Source: Methanobrevibacter sp.
GTDB taxonomy: Archaea; Methanobacteriota; Methanobacteria; Methanobacteriales; Methanobacteriaceae
NCBI GenBank assembly: GCA_031261945.1
Contig: JAISIQ010000064.1
Span: forward strand, 1 to 7,638
DNA: 7,638 nt
Reading direction: 5' to 3'
Shown in pieces: positions 6,520-7,638 of the stretch. A program made the position numbers and the translations under genes. The notes beneath the pieces were generated by a model. That model ran no database searches and was not told where the DNA came from. It saw nothing but the letters and a program-made list of their open reading frames with translations. The stretch's first letter is position 1. Each line of letters begins with the position of its first letter.

Positions 6520-6523
6520 ATCT

Positions 6524-6533
6524 TCACCTCCTT
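6524..6533 (-). promoter_or_regulatory. Strong ribosome binding site of the ABC ATPase gene
   Basis: AAGGAGGTGA on the minus strand is a near-complete match to the archaeal 16S 3' end and lies four bases before the ATG at 6519, overlapping the permease stop codon. It fixes the start of the ATPase and shows that the unusual N-terminal extension is translated. Confidence 0.85.
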
Positions 6534-7638
6534 ATTCATATCTTAATGCTTCTGTTGGTGGAAGCCTACTTGCTCTCCAAGCAGGATAAAATCCTCCAAT
6601 TAAACCTACGATAATAGCTATTCCAAATGCTTCTGCAAATGTTTCTAAAGTATAAACTGGTGTCATTCCACTTAAAATATTAAGACCAACTAATAATTCT
6701 ATTCCAACAACTCCTACTATTGAACCTGCAATACCTGCTGTAATTGTAAGTACCAATGATTCACCAAGAATCATTCCTAAAATTCTTTTCCCTTTCCATC
6801 CAACAGCTTTTAAAACACCAATTTCCCTAGTTCTCTCATATACTGACATAATCATAGTATTGATAATTCCAATACCCCCAATTACAATAGCTAAAAGAGA
6901 AATTGCCCAAGAAGCTGTATTTACCATGCCTAAAACTTCATCCATCGTTTCCATATCTGAAATAGAAGTAATAGTAGTTAAGTTATCTCCATATAATTTA
7001 TCAATCCTATTAGTTACTTCTTCAATCCCTTCTTCATTATTTATATCACTATTTACTTTTACATAAATCATACTTACATTATTTGCATCATCAAGAAGCT
7101 CTTGAACCTTTATTATGGAAGTATAAGCCCCCTTATCTTGATTTGAGTCCCCAGTTTCATAAATACCTGTAACTTTAAAATCTTCACCTTGGATTACAAA
7201 GTTATCTCCAACAGTTTTATTTAATTTTTCTGCAGTTAATTTCCCTAATATAACTTCATTAGTATTATTTGTAAAAACTTTACCTTGAGTAATAGTTAAA
7301 TCAGCAAAATTAGTATCTTCTGGATTAATACCAATAAGTGTAAAAAAAGGAGAATCTGAAGTTGATACCATTCCTAAATAAATTCCCGTTGCTTGTGCTA
7401 CCCCATCAATATCTTTTATTTTTGAAATCCAATCTTCACTAAAAGTAGCAGTTCCGAAAAAACTACCCCTATTTGATGAAGAGTCTTCTTTTCCACTAAT
7501 CGAAAAATCAGAACCTCCTGCATGTAAAGATTCATCCATACTTGATACTAATCCATCAGTAATAGCTCCAAGAGCAACAATAGTAGCTATTCCTATTCCA
7601 ATTCCAACAATAGCTAAAAGAGCTCTGCTTTTATTACG
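6532..7638 (-). CDS. MacB/FtsX-family ABC transporter permease, 5' end outside the window
   Basis: The frame is open to the window edge, giving 368 residues; an internal ATG at 7539 is not the start, because the 33 codons before it encode RNKSRALLAIVGIGIGIATI, the typical first helix of this family. The order is helix 1 (about 7-26), an external MacB periplasmic-core-like domain of about 210 residues (EVILGKLTAEKLNKTVGD is characteristic), then three helices (about 245-264, 288-318 and 335-352). Hallmarks include GGIGIINTMIMSVYERTREIG and the C-terminal YPAWRASRLPPTEALRYE. Only around 20 residues should be missing. It forms a homodimer with two ATPase subunits in MacB-type transporters. No adaptor (MacA-like) gene is visible; one could lie beyond 7638. 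Substrate unknown. Confidence 0.93.
   Translation of the reverse strand, partial: RNKSRALLAIVGIGIGIATIVALGAITDGLVSSMDESLHAGGSDFSISGKEDSSSNRGSFFGTATFSEDWISKIKDIDGVAQATGIYLGMVSTSDSPFFTLIGINPEDTNFADLTITQGKVFTNNTNEVILGKLTAEKLNKTVGDNFVIQGEDFKVTGIYETGDSNQDKGAYTSIIKVQELLDDANNVSMIYVKVNSDINNEEGIEEVTNRIDKLYGDNLTTITSISDMETMDEVLGMVNTASWAISLLAIVIGGIGIINTMIMSVYERTREIGVLKAVGWKGKRILGMILGESLVLTITAGIAGSIVGVVGIELLVGLNILSGMTPVYTLETFAEAFGIAIIVGLIGGFYPAWRASRLPPTEALRYE

Noticed and set aside
6404..7066. Two short plus-strand open frames (6404-6589 and 6860-7066)
   Set aside because: Both are antisense to the ABC genes and show no start signal or family resemblance.

Overview
The window is A+T-rich (roughly 70%) archaeal DNA, and every gene in it reads on the minus strand. 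Positions 13-5261 hold ten consecutive small membrane-protein genes. Their order, sizes and motifs match ehaA to ehaJ, the first half of the energy-converting hydrogenase A (Eha) operon of hydrogenotrophic methanogens. The low G+C, the use of ATA and TTA codons, strong GGAGGTGA-type ribosome binding sites and the operon itself point to Methanobacteriales, most likely a Methanobrevibacter-like gut methanogen; the genus is an inference.

Layout in direction of transcription, from high to low coordinates: (1) A MacB/FtsX-type ABC exporter pair. The permease is cut off by the window edge at 7638 and ends at 6532; it is followed 12 bases later by its ATPase (6519-5707). (2) A 445-base spacer (5262-5706) made of degenerate triplet repeats, ending in a candidate TATA box that sits inside a small inverted repeat, about 20 bases before ehaA. 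(3) ehaA-ehaB (overlapping), a repeat-filled 121-base gap, ehaC-D-E-F-G (tightly packed, several overlaps), a 54-base gap, ehaH, a 237-base low-complexity gap, ehaI, a 65-base gap, and ehaJ. The remaining eha genes (hydrogenase small and large subunits, ferredoxins) should follow below position 1.

Together the Eha genes encode the membrane arm of a Group 4 [NiFe] hydrogenase. EhaJ is the NuoH-like subunit expected to contact the hydrogenase module, EhaH is a short antiporter-like subunit, EhaG carries a NuoK/MrpC-like segment, and EhaC-F resemble parts of Mrp antiporters. The complex is thought to use an ion gradient to drive reduction of ferredoxin by H2, replenishing methanogenesis intermediates. 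The ABC exporter has no evident functional tie to it.

I do not see a new multigene system. The most unusual signal is the perfect palindrome AATAGCTATT, present 12 times where about 0.04 copies are expected by chance. It resembles the cyanobacterial HIP1 situation, but nearly all copies encode Ile-Ala-Ile, so codon choice is a competing explanation. Other points of interest are a run of nine TAA triplets beginning with the ehaB stop codon, three 12-base tandem repeats upstream of ehaI, the TATA-spanning inverted repeat and probably leaderless start of ehaA, and low-complexity polar tails on EhaD, EhaF and the ABC ATPase.
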